Below are positions 14,301 through 22,649 of a stretch of DNA of 28,570 bases, one piece after another. The position numbers and the translations under genes were made by a program. The notes below the pieces were generated by a model. It worked only from the letters and a program-made list of their open reading frames with translations. It did no database searches and was not told where the DNA came from. The DNA is from a virus: positions 1-28,570 of IMG/VR virus record IMGVR_UViG_3300020179_000132. One strand, written 5' to 3'. Positions within the stretch are counted from its first letter, which is position 1; each line of letters begins with the position of its first letter.

Positions 14301-16367
14301 AGGATTGTTGAAGAACGGCTTCGTGGACTGCGTAAGACGGCTGAAAGTGTTCGTGAAAAACTTCCCTTAGCAACGCGAATTCAGGAGGATATTAGTCAAC
14401 AAGTAACCCCTAAGCCAACAGCAATACCAGAAGAGGAAGACGATGGAACGGGCACCAAAAAATTAAGCGATTATTTATCGCAACGGTCCCAACTTTTGGA
14501 AAAGCTTGGTCAAATTGAAACCAACAGGATCAATCTTCTTGCCAATACCTCGCAAGAGGAGCGTGAGATATTACAGGCGCAACAAACATTTATCAACGAG
14601 AATCAAGTTAATGAGCGCAAATATTTAGAAGAACAAGCCAAGGCAAAAGATTATTCTGCCGCAACACGAGGAGCATATCTCGCGGAATTAAAGGCAAGTT
14701 ATCTTGCAGAGAAAAAGCTGATTGAACAACGCCGAGAATTGGCAATCAGGGGACCAATTATCAGGATGCAGGAGGAGTTAATCAACCAAAATTATGATCT
14801 TACGGCATCTTTAAACGCTTTAGAGCAAGGTCGAACTGAGCTTTCGGCTGTAGAAAAGGCCGCTTTAGAACTTGCCAAAAGAGCAAGTGAATTAAGCAAG
14901 CAGGGATTGACTATAACTGAAGAGGAAATTCAACTCACCTTAAATCTTGCTAAGGCGCAAGATATTTTGGCAAGCAAATATAAAACTAGACTGAGGCTTA
15001 AGAGTTTAAAAGACGAAATTGCATTATTGCGAGCGATTAACGATGAGGAGCGCAAACGTTTACAAATTCAACAGGAAAATCCGCAGGCGACAGAAGAGCA
15101 AAAAAATCAAATTTTTGATCTTGAAAAGATTCGCGACAATCTCAAACAAGCGAGGGAGCTAATTGATAATTTTGTTGATTCCACTTCATCGGACTATAAG
15201 GGCTTCTTAAAAGCAGTAATTAGCGGCGAAGACGCTGTTGATGCATTAGAAAAATTCCAAGAAGGTTTAAAAGATAGAGTTTTGACTATTTTCTTGGATT
15301 TTGCAATGAAGCCAGTAGAAGATTTCTTTAAGGACGTTGTTGGTGGCAAAATAATTGAAAAATTATTCCCTCGATCTGAAGCCGAAAAACAACCGCAAAA
15401 AGTGCAAACGCCAGTTGAACAAAAGCTAGATACAGCAAATGCTACGCTTAACAGAATTGAACAAAATACGCGGCCTGGCGCCGGTGCCGCCACTCAGGCT
15501 CTACCAGCCGGACTTAGTACTGCAGTAGGTTTTGGCGCGGGCTCTATTGATGATATTGGGTCAATGTATACAGGGGCTGGGTCTACAAATTTCCTTGCCA
15601 ATGCTGGAATTAACATGAGTGGAATGGATATGTCTCAAGGTTTTGGCCAAACAGTTAATGGATTTAGCTCTGCCTTTGAACAAATTAATGCAAATGGTGA
15701 AACTTTTGCAAACGGTCTTTTACAAACTGCAGAAAAAACTGGTGAGGCAGCAACAAATACACAAACTGCAGGTCTTGATTTTGTCGAAAAATTAGGCGGC
15801 GTAGTGCAAGGCATTGGCATGCTGGCTAGCGCGGCCATGGGCATTGTGGCCGGTATTAGACAAATTGAAAAAGGAGACACGGCAAGCGTAATTGGTGGTA
15901 TTGGTTCTATCTTGATGGGAGTGGGCGGCAGCATTCTTGGTTTTGGAAGATTATTTGGCGCCAATGGCGGCGTAGCCCAAGGTGGTTGGAAGCCATTCCC
16001 CATCACGCCATTTGCAACTGGGGGAACAGTTTCTGGCCCTACATTAGGTCTTGTTGGTGAAGGTAAGTACAACGAGGCCATTGTGCCCCTGCCTGACGGA
16101 AGGAGTATTCCCGTGCAAATGCAAGGCGATAGCGTAAGAGACAGAATGAATAATAGCAGCAATAGTGGTGCTGCATCGCCAGTGTTATCAATGAACTTTG
16201 AAACCACTACCATTAATAACGTGGAATATGTAAGTAGGGAGCAATTAGAGAGGGCTATGATGGAGACTAGAAGTCTTGCCACAAGAGATGGTGCACGGCA
16301 AGGGGCTAATTTGGCCATTGATAAACTTCAACAAAGTCCTAACACTCGTCGGAGAATTGGCATTTAA
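11334..16367 (+). CDS. Tape measure protein
   Basis: 1677 residues, the longest gene, directly after the chaperones. Residues about 470-690 contain the tape-measure N-terminal domain: KQVLLFGTAYKALAFIQAFP, then FTGISKAAATFGMSADKVDR and MSEELKGQLGDVLPGAMAIF. Two glycine tracts (near residues 275 and 430-455) look like flexible linkers. Hydrophobic segments near 775-830, 866-893 and 1493-1540 fit parts that enter the host envelope. Residues about 1040-1290 are strongly coiled-coil. The C-terminus has FATGGTVSGPTLGLVGEGKY and NEAIVPLPDGRSIPV, the usual tape-measure ending. It sets tail length and is ejected with the DNA. At about 0.15 nm per residue the tail would be near 250 nm. Confidence 0.93.
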   Translation: MAQDAELKLKVSLDLGFFRQQLVGLGQAAAGYNIPVQVKFDRRSVQNELNTLGTNIRRRNYVLEVKTNLSKEIDNAKKLADALRALESGKSTGGTVKSGGTFRQQLEKIDTATIRNIYAAAAKEGILAFNEETNKSKSALITALNKAAQDASQGFLDAFSAQNSAVHKAAGDYGDALLNGLRKKLRSQSPSREMFDIGEDAGKGFELGLLKSMELAEQSATRKMRRMLDRLARVALMASGMSAAEINRQAGQFQAGPTINAPSWASTVPPSRGGGGGGRLLPPGPTFAALGGTAFGAQKYLPTDLSAELKQILRGAAFAFVDAIRSEARKTSVLNLGPQQRMLGGTRIAGLLEAGSLGRYSTGRIGGETREQMFARRTQEAYTRSGLRSLDIMGGGEGRPPSPYSYAYRGARPLTSIVPYQSPGALVAMGGGGGGGQPPQGPTGGGGGGGFGQFGRAMGQINLPGAGTIRELGAEFSFAAKQVLLFGTAYKALAFIQAFPSQVGQAVGQLQSFRNTLNTISPSAQEAAASNKLILDLVDKYNVPLQSARDGFTKLYASMAPAGFSGNEIRDLFTGISKAAATFGMSADKVDRVNYAFAQMASKGQVMSEELKGQLGDVLPGAMAIFAEAAGFEGPDAIQKFSKALEDGAYKGKAMRVLLKNVGIEMNKEFGPGAEGAAKTFQGLMNRMANSTQMLYESFEPVAVGFLNSVVVPLTSGIKQISDGFNAFFTGTKAQTAGGFAFAKALEDLRPAFDGIRNNLSSLVPQLTQFGQIALNIAKILLQIAGNPIVGYLGKLYLVALPLNMLFNGLSGIIGRVVMAMTTLNVGLLAGTQRFTTYRIAMQAFGVSAAQVSTTLRTWAPALNAATIGLRAIAAPAILFGVSLLIERFMMLQGAINGVAQSTQSMLGNISSLANSGAVKDLKNVGKDIQNQISSFESLRPFLGSGAAGLPQQKLTKQGAAKMRELGLGSFVSTDVLGGFYVNDFINASRIVEERLRGLRKTAESVREKLPLATRIQEDISQQVTPKPTAIPEEEDDGTGTKKLSDYLSQRSQLLEKLGQIETNRINLLANTSQEEREILQAQQTFINENQVNERKYLEEQAKAKDYSAATRGAYLAELKASYLAEKKLIEQRRELAIRGPIIRMQEELINQNYDLTASLNALEQGRTELSAVEKAALELAKRASELSKQGLTITEEEIQLTLNLAKAQDILASKYKTRLRLKSLKDEIALLRAINDEERKRLQIQQENPQATEEQKNQIFDLEKIRDNLKQARELIDNFVDSTSSDYKGFLKAVISGEDAVDALEKFQEGLKDRVLTIFLDFAMKPVEDFFKDVVGGKIIEKLFPRSEAEKQPQKVQTPVEQKLDTANATLNRIEQNTRPGAGAATQALPAGLSTAVGFGAGSIDDIGSMYTGAGSTNFLANAGINMSGMDMSQGFGQTVNGFSSAFEQINANGETFANGLLQTAEKTGEAATNTQTAGLDFVEKLGGVVQGIGMLASAAMGIVAGIRQIEKGDTASVIGGIGSILMGVGGSILGFGRLFGANGGVAQGGWKPFPITPFATGGTVSGPTLGLVGEGKYNEAIVPLPDGRSIPVQMQGDSVRDRMNNSSNSGAASPVLSMNFETTTINNVEYVSREQLERAMMETRSLATRDGARQGANLAIDKLQQSPNTRRRIGI

Positions 16368-16372
16368 TTACC

Positions 16373-16813
16373 ATGGCTAATTTTCCATCATTAAAACCAA
16401 CTCGCCGTAATTTTACGCTGGGTGAATATCCCACTAAAATTTATCGTTCCTTGTCCGGCAAAACCATTCGCAGAAGTTTTGGCAATCGTCCGTATGGGGC
16501 CACGTTAGAACTAGTGTTTGAAAACGTGAGCGAAGACGCATTGGCCGCCATTTATAGCCATTATCACGGGCAGCTAGGTAATTCCACGGGCTTTGCATTA
16601 TCCGATGAAGCATTGGCAGGATTAACTGCTGGTACAAATACAACTAGGCAGTTAAAAGCTGGAGCGCCATTTATCGTGCTACAACAACTTGGCATTGGAA
16701 GTGGAAGTTCTTCTGAAATGCTTTGGTTTTATGATGAAGCCCCTCAAGTGGAAAGCACCTATAGAAATTTAAGCACAATTAGCGTCAAACTTAGCTCTGA
16801 ATTTACACCATGA
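16373..16813 (+). CDS. Minor tail protein, 146 aa (lambda M-like position)
   Basis: 146 residues starting MANFPSLKPTRRNFTLGEYP, a pattern seen in minor tail proteins that follow the tape measure (PxLxPTxRxFxxGxYP). It is beta-rich, ends SVKLSSEFTP, and has no membrane segment. It stands six bases after the tape-measure stop and overlaps the next start by ATGA. By order it corresponds to the distal tail or lambda gpM slot, forming the ring between tape measure and tip. I give no finer family. Confidence 0.62.
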   Translation: MANFPSLKPTRRNFTLGEYPTKIYRSLSGKTIRRSFGNRPYGATLELVFENVSEDALAAIYSHYHGQLGNSTGFALSDEALAGLTAGTNTTRQLKAGAPFIVLQQLGIGSGSSSEMLWFYDEAPQVESTYRNLSTISVKLSSEFTP

Positions 16814-17349
16814 CCACGCTAAGAATTGTTCAATATTTTGATCTTCTAGCAATGACAGATACGGCTGCTACGGCAGCTAATTTGGCAGGCATGAATCAAG
16901 CTGATACCATCACTCTTGGCAGCGATCCCAACACTGTTTATCATCGCTACCAAAATTTCTTTGTCAACGAAGCCAAGACTTACGATGGGCAATCATATTC
17001 TTTCGCTCCATTTCGCACAGAAGGCACAATTAGCAATTTGGGCGGCGACAATACATTATTGCAAGTGTTATTTCCCAATGTAGAAGTGGCACTACGTTTA
17101 GTTGAACAGGGCAATGGCAATAGGCTTAGTCGATTAGCTTTAACCACGCAATGGCTTAATGCAAATTTTGCTCCAGTAAAAACTTATGAAGAAAGATATA
17201 TTGGTATTGGCGCCGCATTTTCTGATACTACCATTGAGCTTAGATTTAGAAGCGCAATGGATAGCGTAGGAACACAATTTCCGGCACGCTCGTTAACGCG
17301 CAGTCTTGTAGGATTATTGCCGTTAAGCGCAAGCGTTTCATTGCGATGA
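16810..17349 (+). CDS. Minor tail protein, 179 aa (lambda L-like position)
   Basis: 179 residues, beta-rich. It begins MTTLRIVQYFDLLAMTDTAA, and its C-terminus AFSDTTIELRFRSAMDSVGT followed by RSLTRSLVGLLPLSASVSLR resembles the ends of DUF1833/gpL-like minor tail proteins (VGxLPLxAxxxL). Unlike lambda gpL it has no cysteines for an iron-sulfur cluster. Both ends overlap neighbours by ATGA, so it is tightly co-translated with the gene before and the NlpC/P60-like gene after. This M-L-K-J order is the classical tail-tip block. Confidence 0.62.
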   Translation: MTTLRIVQYFDLLAMTDTAATAANLAGMNQADTITLGSDPNTVYHRYQNFFVNEAKTYDGQSYSFAPFRTEGTISNLGGDNTLLQVLFPNVEVALRLVEQGNGNRLSRLALTTQWLNANFAPVKTYEERYIGIGAAFSDTTIELRFRSAMDSVGTQFPARSLTRSLVGLLPLSASVSLR

Positions 17350-17738
17350 TTGATTACAGCGATCTGATTGGACTAAAGCATCAATATGCTGCACGCCCAA
17401 GTGATGGTGAAGGCTTCACTGATTGCTGGCTTCTTTGCATGGAAGTTAGAAAACGGCTGGGCCTTAAGCATTTAGAGGCTTCCTATCCATGGGTGTATCA
17501 AGATTATGAAGAAGAAGAGCTGACCATTTGGAAAATTTTACGTTGGTTGTTAAGTTTTGGCAAAAAAATTACTGAACCACGTCCTGGCGCAGTATTTTAC
17601 TTGCCGGGTGGCAATTCATTGCTTGCCATGGCTGTTGTATTGGACGATGGCAATTGTTTATTTCTCGGGCCAAGTAAGATGGTAGTAGCAGCGCCTGTTT
17701 CAAGGGTGCGGCCAAAGTATTATTTTTGGGCAGATTAA
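17346..17738 (+). CDS. NlpC/P60-like tail-tip protein (lambda K-like position), probably inactive
   Basis: 130 residues. The segment GEGFTDCWLLCMEVRKRLGL matches the Cys-helix of NlpC/P60 peptidases (xDCWGLVxxVYxxxG), with Cys27 in place of the nucleophile. The strand that normally carries the catalytic His reads GNSLLAMAVVLDDGN, so the expected HVGxxL His is Ala94. This suggests a fold kept for structure rather than peptidoglycan cleavage. It lies between minor tail protein L-like and the J-like tip protein, the place of lambda gpK. The start overlaps the preceding stop by ATGA. Confidence 0.6.
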   Translation: MIDYSDLIGLKHQYAARPSDGEGFTDCWLLCMEVRKRLGLKHLEASYPWVYQDYEEEELTIWKILRWLLSFGKKITEPRPGAVFYLPGGNSLLAMAVVLDDGNCLFLGPSKMVVAAPVSRVRPKYYFWAD

Positions 17739-20700
17739 TGAGCGACAAGCGTGACAAACTGCTTCCTTATGAATACCAATTAATTGATGCTCTTGGCATT
17801 ACTAAGGAAGAGTATTTAGATTTTGTCGCACAGCAACAACTATATGCGGATGTAAAGGAAGGCACTATTTTAGATGCCAGAAATTGGCCTGTTGTCGCGG
17901 CGATCCTGATGGTTGTCGGGGTTATTTTCCAAGTGGTGGCGGCACTTATTGCGCCTCCACCTGTTGAAGCTCCTCAAGCGCGTGCCACGTCTTCTGGCGG
18001 AGGGGCAGCCACACGCGACGAGGTGTTTGCCCCTCGTTTTGGCTTTGATAGTCAGCAGCAATTAGCGGCCTATGGTGATCCAGTTAATCTTGTTTATACC
18101 AATACTGATGCCAACCCTGAAGGTGGCGTGCGCGTGGCCACGTCTTTAATTTGGTCGGCAGTATTAAGCTATGGCAATAGTCAATTAGTACGTTTAATGT
18201 TTGTACTTTGCGCTGGTGGAATGGGGCGCATTGATGAACAAAAAAGTGCTTTTGGGCAAACCGCCCTCAGGGATTTAATAGCACAAAATTATTGGATTTA
18301 TTTTGCTCAAAATTACACTGGATTTCTTCGTAATAGCGATGTAAGGCCAGCTTTAAATGGACTAACCGTTTCGGACCCAACTACAGTTGGCGGAACCGCT
18401 GAAAATCCTTATGTGATTCGCAATGAAGCCAATTCCACTGCTAATGGTTTTAGTCATTGCTATTCACCAACCACTGCCAATACATTTGGTATTTATGGAG
18501 CGGTGCCAATTAATGTTTCAATTTTTATTAGAAATAGTGCTGGTGATTTTGAAAGCGCCATCAATGGTGTGCAAATGTCCGTGGCGGAACAGACTGGTTA
18601 TACGGTTCGTCAAATTATTCCCATCGATACAAACGTAACCATTACAATATTACAAGCATCGAATGCAGATGAAGGACTTGCCCATGAGGAGGCGAAAGAT
18701 TCGCGGCGTGTACTTGCTTCTGTTTTTGATAATTCTGGTTTGTTTAAATTTGGTTCAACAAAATTGAAAGTAATTTCGGCAAATCGTGGGGATATTGTTG
18801 ATGGTCCAATGGTGGTCAATTTAAAAGCAGTTGAACAAGGCAGGGCGCATACTGTTGCTTATGGCACTAATAATTTTCAGGGAGTGAATGCTCAAGATGC
18901 CATAACCAACACTCCATTGGGAGAAAGAAGACGCCAATGGGAAGTCGTAAGGACAACAACCAATAATTTGCTAAATGAAGATGCTCGTCCACAAATTAAC
19001 AGTGCTCAAGCATTGTTAAATGATGGTCGAATTTTTAGGTATGGAATTGTTGGGTATAGCAATCGCAGTGCTACCAGGAGCAGACTTACAGGCAGGGGTT
19101 ACCAGACATACATAGAACGCTGGAGGGCTCCTGACTATAATTACATTTTTCAGCGCGATATAACCAACGACGAGCGAAATGCCTTAACTTCTTACATTAG
19201 TCTCAACCCAATCGTGGGGGATGGTGTTTTATCTAATTATAGAAATGATTTTTTTTACACTAAAGCTATTGTTCGCATAGAAGAAGCATCTTATGAAACT
19301 ATTTCTCCATGCAATATTGTTGATTTCTCGTTAAAAGCTCGCGTCTTTAAACGTGTTAGCGGAAGGCAGGAGGAATACGGAAGCAGAAGACGCAGTTCAG
19401 GCTATAGAAGTGCTGATAATGGCTTGAAATATAGAACAGCAATGTTTCTTTTAAAAGTGAAACGCACTCAAGATAGTAACTACACGTATGTGCCTTGCGT
19501 TTTTGTAATTCGCAGAAGCGCAGACATTGAGAATTTTATCTATCTACGCTTTAATAGCAGAACTTCAGGAATAAACAATGCCCAGAATTGGCAGTTTAAA
19601 TTTGAACCAATTTATGACATTGCGGCTGAAGTGGCGACAAAACCAAATCTTCTTAATTCGTCTGGAGAAACTGTTTATTGCATATTAGAAAACTCTGGCA
19701 GTCAATTATCCATTCCCCTTAATTCATCGCTATATCCCGGCGCACAATGTAATTTTGTTGGCTCAATTAACACTTCTATACTATTCCCACCTGTTAATCA
19801 ACAACCGGCTGGCCTGAACGAATGGGACGTATTTGGCAATACTTCGGACAGCCAAATTCAGTTTTCGTTTGACAATGGTCCGGAAATGCGAATTGCTGCA
19901 GTCACGGAACAAATTGTTGATTCGTTTAATAACTATTCATCGCTTTATAACAATTTAAGCCTGATTGGGCTCAATATGTATTCAGGTAAGAGCGTGCAAG
20001 ACTTGCGTTCCTTTAGTGTGTTTGCTACGCAAGGACGCCGCTGCCGCCTTCTTCGCACCTCTGGCACTGTCAATAATATTGCATGGGGACAGCCTGGTTT
20101 CCAATATCTTTCGGACTCAGCCAATGGCTATGCAAATACCGCTCCAGATATTTTTATTGATACCGTCCTTGATGTGCAAGATGGCATTGGCCGCCATGCA
20201 AGCGTGCATTCCGTAGATTTGGAACAGTTGGCAAAGAGTAAAAAGTTTTGTGAAACCAATAATTTATTCATGGATGGAGTGATTGCGGAGCCGGTTTCGT
20301 GGCGCCAATTCTGGGCGCAAACATCTGGCTTTAGTTTGTTAGAGCTTGCAAAAGTTGGCGGACAAGATGTATTAATTCCGGCTGTGCCATACGTGCAAAA
20401 TACTGGTGCAATTACCAGGCAGATTAGTATTTCTGCATTGTTTAACCAAGGCAATATTATTGAAGAATCGTACAAAGAAGAGTTTATTGATTATGGGGAA
20501 AATACGCAAGACATGATTGTCACTGTTGTTTACAGAAAAAGCAGTGCGGAAGATACATTTGGCAAGAATATAAGCGTGGACGTACAATTTACTGATGTTG
20601 TAGAAAGCAATGCATCTCGCAAGACGATTGATGTGTCAACATTTGTTACGCGCCGTCAGCAAGCCCTTTTGATGGCAAAATTCCTTTGCAATAGCAAACG

Positions 20701-21199
20701 CTATTCACAGCGTGCCATTGAATTTAAAACTTTTCCCACTGATAGTCCCGTCTTCCCTGGCGCATATATTTACGTGGAACTGGCCCATAACCAATGGGAT
20801 GGTATTTACACGGGGACCATTGAAGACGGAGGCAAATTAAACCTGCCGGTGACTACTACTATTCCCGATGGAACAAACTATTCAATGCTTGTGTATACGC
20901 CAGATGGTGGAGCATCTTCCACTCGATTATTTACTGGTGTTACTGTTGCTAGCAATCAAGCGCGAGTAGGGAATGATTTTGGGGCTTTCCAAAATTACGT
21001 GGGCAAGCTTTTTGTAATTGGCACCGTTGTCAATACAAAGCGAGTGTTTCGCGTGACGGAAGTGCAAATGGATGAAGAAGGGGAGGTGACCATTCGCGCC
21101 GTGCATCATGCCACTGATGGCAATGGCCTATCCATGATTTCTCGCGGTTTGACAGAAACAGTAAATGGTTTGTTCTTAATTGATGGTCGCTCAGAATAG
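17738..21199 (+). CDS. Central tail-tip / host-specificity protein (lambda J-like, with N-terminal membrane segment)
   Basis: 1153 residues from the ATG that overlaps the previous stop (TAATG). Residues about 50-73 form a hydrophobic helix (WPVVAAILMVVGVIFQVVAA), followed by a Pro/Ala/Ser linker and FGFDSQQQLAAYGDPVNLVY. This layout is like lambda gpI fused to the N-terminus of gpJ. The middle holds beta-rich repeats including LARVGGQDVLIPAVP-like text (AKVGGQDVLIPAVPYV), then ISALFNQGNIIEESYKEEFI and an LLMAKFLCNSKRYSQRAIEF stretch typical of the J hub domain. It would form the tail-tip hub and help contact the host. The gene ends the tip block. Confidence 0.82.
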   Translation: MSDKRDKLLPYEYQLIDALGITKEEYLDFVAQQQLYADVKEGTILDARNWPVVAAILMVVGVIFQVVAALIAPPPVEAPQARATSSGGGAATRDEVFAPRFGFDSQQQLAAYGDPVNLVYTNTDANPEGGVRVATSLIWSAVLSYGNSQLVRLMFVLCAGGMGRIDEQKSAFGQTALRDLIAQNYWIYFAQNYTGFLRNSDVRPALNGLTVSDPTTVGGTAENPYVIRNEANSTANGFSHCYSPTTANTFGIYGAVPINVSIFIRNSAGDFESAINGVQMSVAEQTGYTVRQIIPIDTNVTITILQASNADEGLAHEEAKDSRRVLASVFDNSGLFKFGSTKLKVISANRGDIVDGPMVVNLKAVEQGRAHTVAYGTNNFQGVNAQDAITNTPLGERRRQWEVVRTTTNNLLNEDARPQINSAQALLNDGRIFRYGIVGYSNRSATRSRLTGRGYQTYIERWRAPDYNYIFQRDITNDERNALTSYISLNPIVGDGVLSNYRNDFFYTKAIVRIEEASYETISPCNIVDFSLKARVFKRVSGRQEEYGSRRRSSGYRSADNGLKYRTAMFLLKVKRTQDSNYTYVPCVFVIRRSADIENFIYLRFNSRTSGINNAQNWQFKFEPIYDIAAEVATKPNLLNSSGETVYCILENSGSQLSIPLNSSLYPGAQCNFVGSINTSILFPPVNQQPAGLNEWDVFGNTSDSQIQFSFDNGPEMRIAAVTEQIVDSFNNYSSLYNNLSLIGLNMYSGKSVQDLRSFSVFATQGRRCRLLRTSGTVNNIAWGQPGFQYLSDSANGYANTAPDIFIDTVLDVQDGIGRHASVHSVDLEQLAKSKKFCETNNLFMDGVIAEPVSWRQFWAQTSGFSLLELAKVGGQDVLIPAVPYVQNTGAITRQISISALFNQGNIIEESYKEEFIDYGENTQDMIVTVVYRKSSAEDTFGKNISVDVQFTDVVESNASRKTIDVSTFVTRRQQALLMAKFLCNSKRYSQRAIEFKTFPTDSPVFPGAYIYVELAHNQWDGIYTGTIEDGGKLNLPVTTTIPDGTNYSMLVYTPDGGASSTRLFTGVTVASNQARVGNDFGAFQNYVGKLFVIGTVVNTKRVFRVTEVQMDEEGEVTIRAVHHATDGNGLSMISRGLTETVNGLFLIDGRSE

Positions 21200-21236
21200 A
21201 CTATGTATAGAATGTAATTATTAACGATTCATCGAC

Positions 21237-21719
21237 ATGAGCTTTTACACTGGTCGTTCTGGAAGCCTGTCTTTTGGTACAACGAATAGCACTGCGCCTT
21301 CTAGCAGTCTTGGCCAGCCCACTGACATTCGTCAGGTGGCCAAGATTCGTGACTGGTCGCTTGACACCACTGTTGAATTAATTTCTACCAATTCCATTGA
21401 TAGTGGCGTTAATACTTTCACTCCTGGCATTAAAGGCGCCACTGGTAGCGCCACATTGATTTATTACCGCCTGGAGGGTAACGAAACCAACACTTTATAT
21501 TCTTTCGTGAATTTGCTGCAAAATTCAATTATGAAGACTGGCAATATTACGGAAGCTGATCGTTTGTTTTTTGAACTCAATACTGGTGGGGATGGGGCAG
21601 ACGACGTTAAATTCTGGGGCTATATTACTTCCGCTGGTGTGGCTGTTTCAACCGGCGAGCTTTCTACTGTTCCCATTCAATTTACAATGGATGGGGATTT
21701 TGTGGAAGTGTTGAGCTAA
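21237..21719 (+). CDS. Tail-tube-like protein A (downstream of tip gene)
   Basis: 160 residues. The segment VAKIRDWSLDTTVELISTNS followed by GIKGATGSATLIYY is a tail-tube-type pattern (xDWSLxxSxExIxTTxxxD...GxxxGSGSxxxxYY), and the C-terminus has SAGVAVSTGELSTVPIQFTM. The same two elements recur in the next gene, so the two are probably paralogues. It lies 37 nt after the J-like gene, an unusual place for a tube protein. It may instead be a fiber-base or tail-decoration protein using the same fold. No Shine-Dalgarno is visible; a TATAGAATG motif lies 22 nt upstream. Confidence 0.55.
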   Translation: MSFYTGRSGSLSFGTTNSTAPSSSLGQPTDIRQVAKIRDWSLDTTVELISTNSIDSGVNTFTPGIKGATGSATLIYYRLEGNETNTLYSFVNLLQNSIMKTGNITEADRLFFELNTGGDGADDVKFWGYITSAGVAVSTGELSTVPIQFTMDGDFVEVLS

Positions 21720-21723
21720 TTTA

Positions 21724-22599
21724 ATGACTTTCTTCGCTGGACATACGGGCGCAGTCCGTTTGCGGAGAAATTCGCAAGTGATTTCATTTAATAGTGAAAT
21801 TACGCCAGACGACGTAAATGTAGTTTTAAATCGACTTGGGTTTGACGGAAGTTTAGAAAATTTAACCACTGGTGATCGCATAACAATTTCTACCACTGAT
21901 CCAAGAAAATTAATTTGCTTTCCTGCCGCAAATTGGCCTAGCGTCTTGCAAGTGCAAGAATCATTTGCCGCCTATGTCAATGTAAATTTATATGGTGGAT
22001 TAAGATTTTTTCGTACTTTTGAGGCAAGCGTTAATAATGATCGCGATTTGGAACTGCCATTGGCAGTTTTTACTGGCGCCCCCATTGCAATTCGCGTGGA
22101 GATTGAAGATACTGATTTCAACATAGCAGGAAGCGTTACTGGCTTTGATTTTCAAACAGAACGCGAAGCCATTGAAACCACTTCATTAAGCGATAAATTT
22201 AAACAGCAATTTACAGCAGGATTGATTAGTGGCAGTGGCTCTTTGGATGCACTCTTTGATCCAAATGTTAGTGGACGCCAGGAAACATCCTTGCTATTGT
22301 TGCAGCTCATTCAGCGAGTGGAAATTGGAAGCGCTTTTGAAGCGCAACTATTTATTACCAATGAAAATGTTTATGGCAGTGATTTGGACGTTTACTATCA
22401 ATTTAATGCTGTTGTAACAAGGGCTGGAGTGGAAGTGAGAGGCGATAACATTATTTCTGCTTCCATTGATTTTCTTTCCACTGGAGAGATTGGCCTTAAA
22501 GTCGGTATCGCACCTAGCGATATTATGCTCCAGGATGGAGGGCGCATTCTTCTTAGTACATTTGGCACTGACGTATTGCGTCTGGAGGTGGATGATTAA
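21724..22599 (+). CDS. Tail-tube-like protein B, longer paralogue
   Basis: 291 residues. Its C-terminal half contains VTGFDFQTEREAIETTSLSD, then QFTAGLISGSGSLDALFD and RAGVEVRGDNIISASIDFLS, parallel in order and spacing to the preceding gene. The N-terminal half (about 130 residues, MTFFAGHTGAVRLRRNSQVI onwards) is extra. The gene begins four bases after the stop of its neighbour, so the pair is co-expressed. Function probably concerns the tail or fiber base. The paralogy is seen in the sequence; the role is inferred. Confidence 0.55.
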   Translation: MTFFAGHTGAVRLRRNSQVISFNSEITPDDVNVVLNRLGFDGSLENLTTGDRITISTTDPRKLICFPAANWPSVLQVQESFAAYVNVNLYGGLRFFRTFEASVNNDRDLELPLAVFTGAPIAIRVEIEDTDFNIAGSVTGFDFQTEREAIETTSLSDKFKQQFTAGLISGSGSLDALFDPNVSGRQETSLLLLQLIQRVEIGSAFEAQLFITNENVYGSDLDVYYQFNAVVTRAGVEVRGDNIISASIDFLSTGEIGLKVGIAPSDIMLQDGGRILLSTFGTDVLRLEVDD

Positions 22600-22649
22600 T
22601 ACAATGATGGCAATGGTTAGAATTCTTTTAATAGCACAGACATTGTAAG

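Noticed and set aside
15635-16318. Reverse-strand ORF of 227 codons in the tape-measure region
   Set aside because: Pro/Leu/Ser-rich antisense of the Gly-rich tape-measure C-terminus; no independent evidence.
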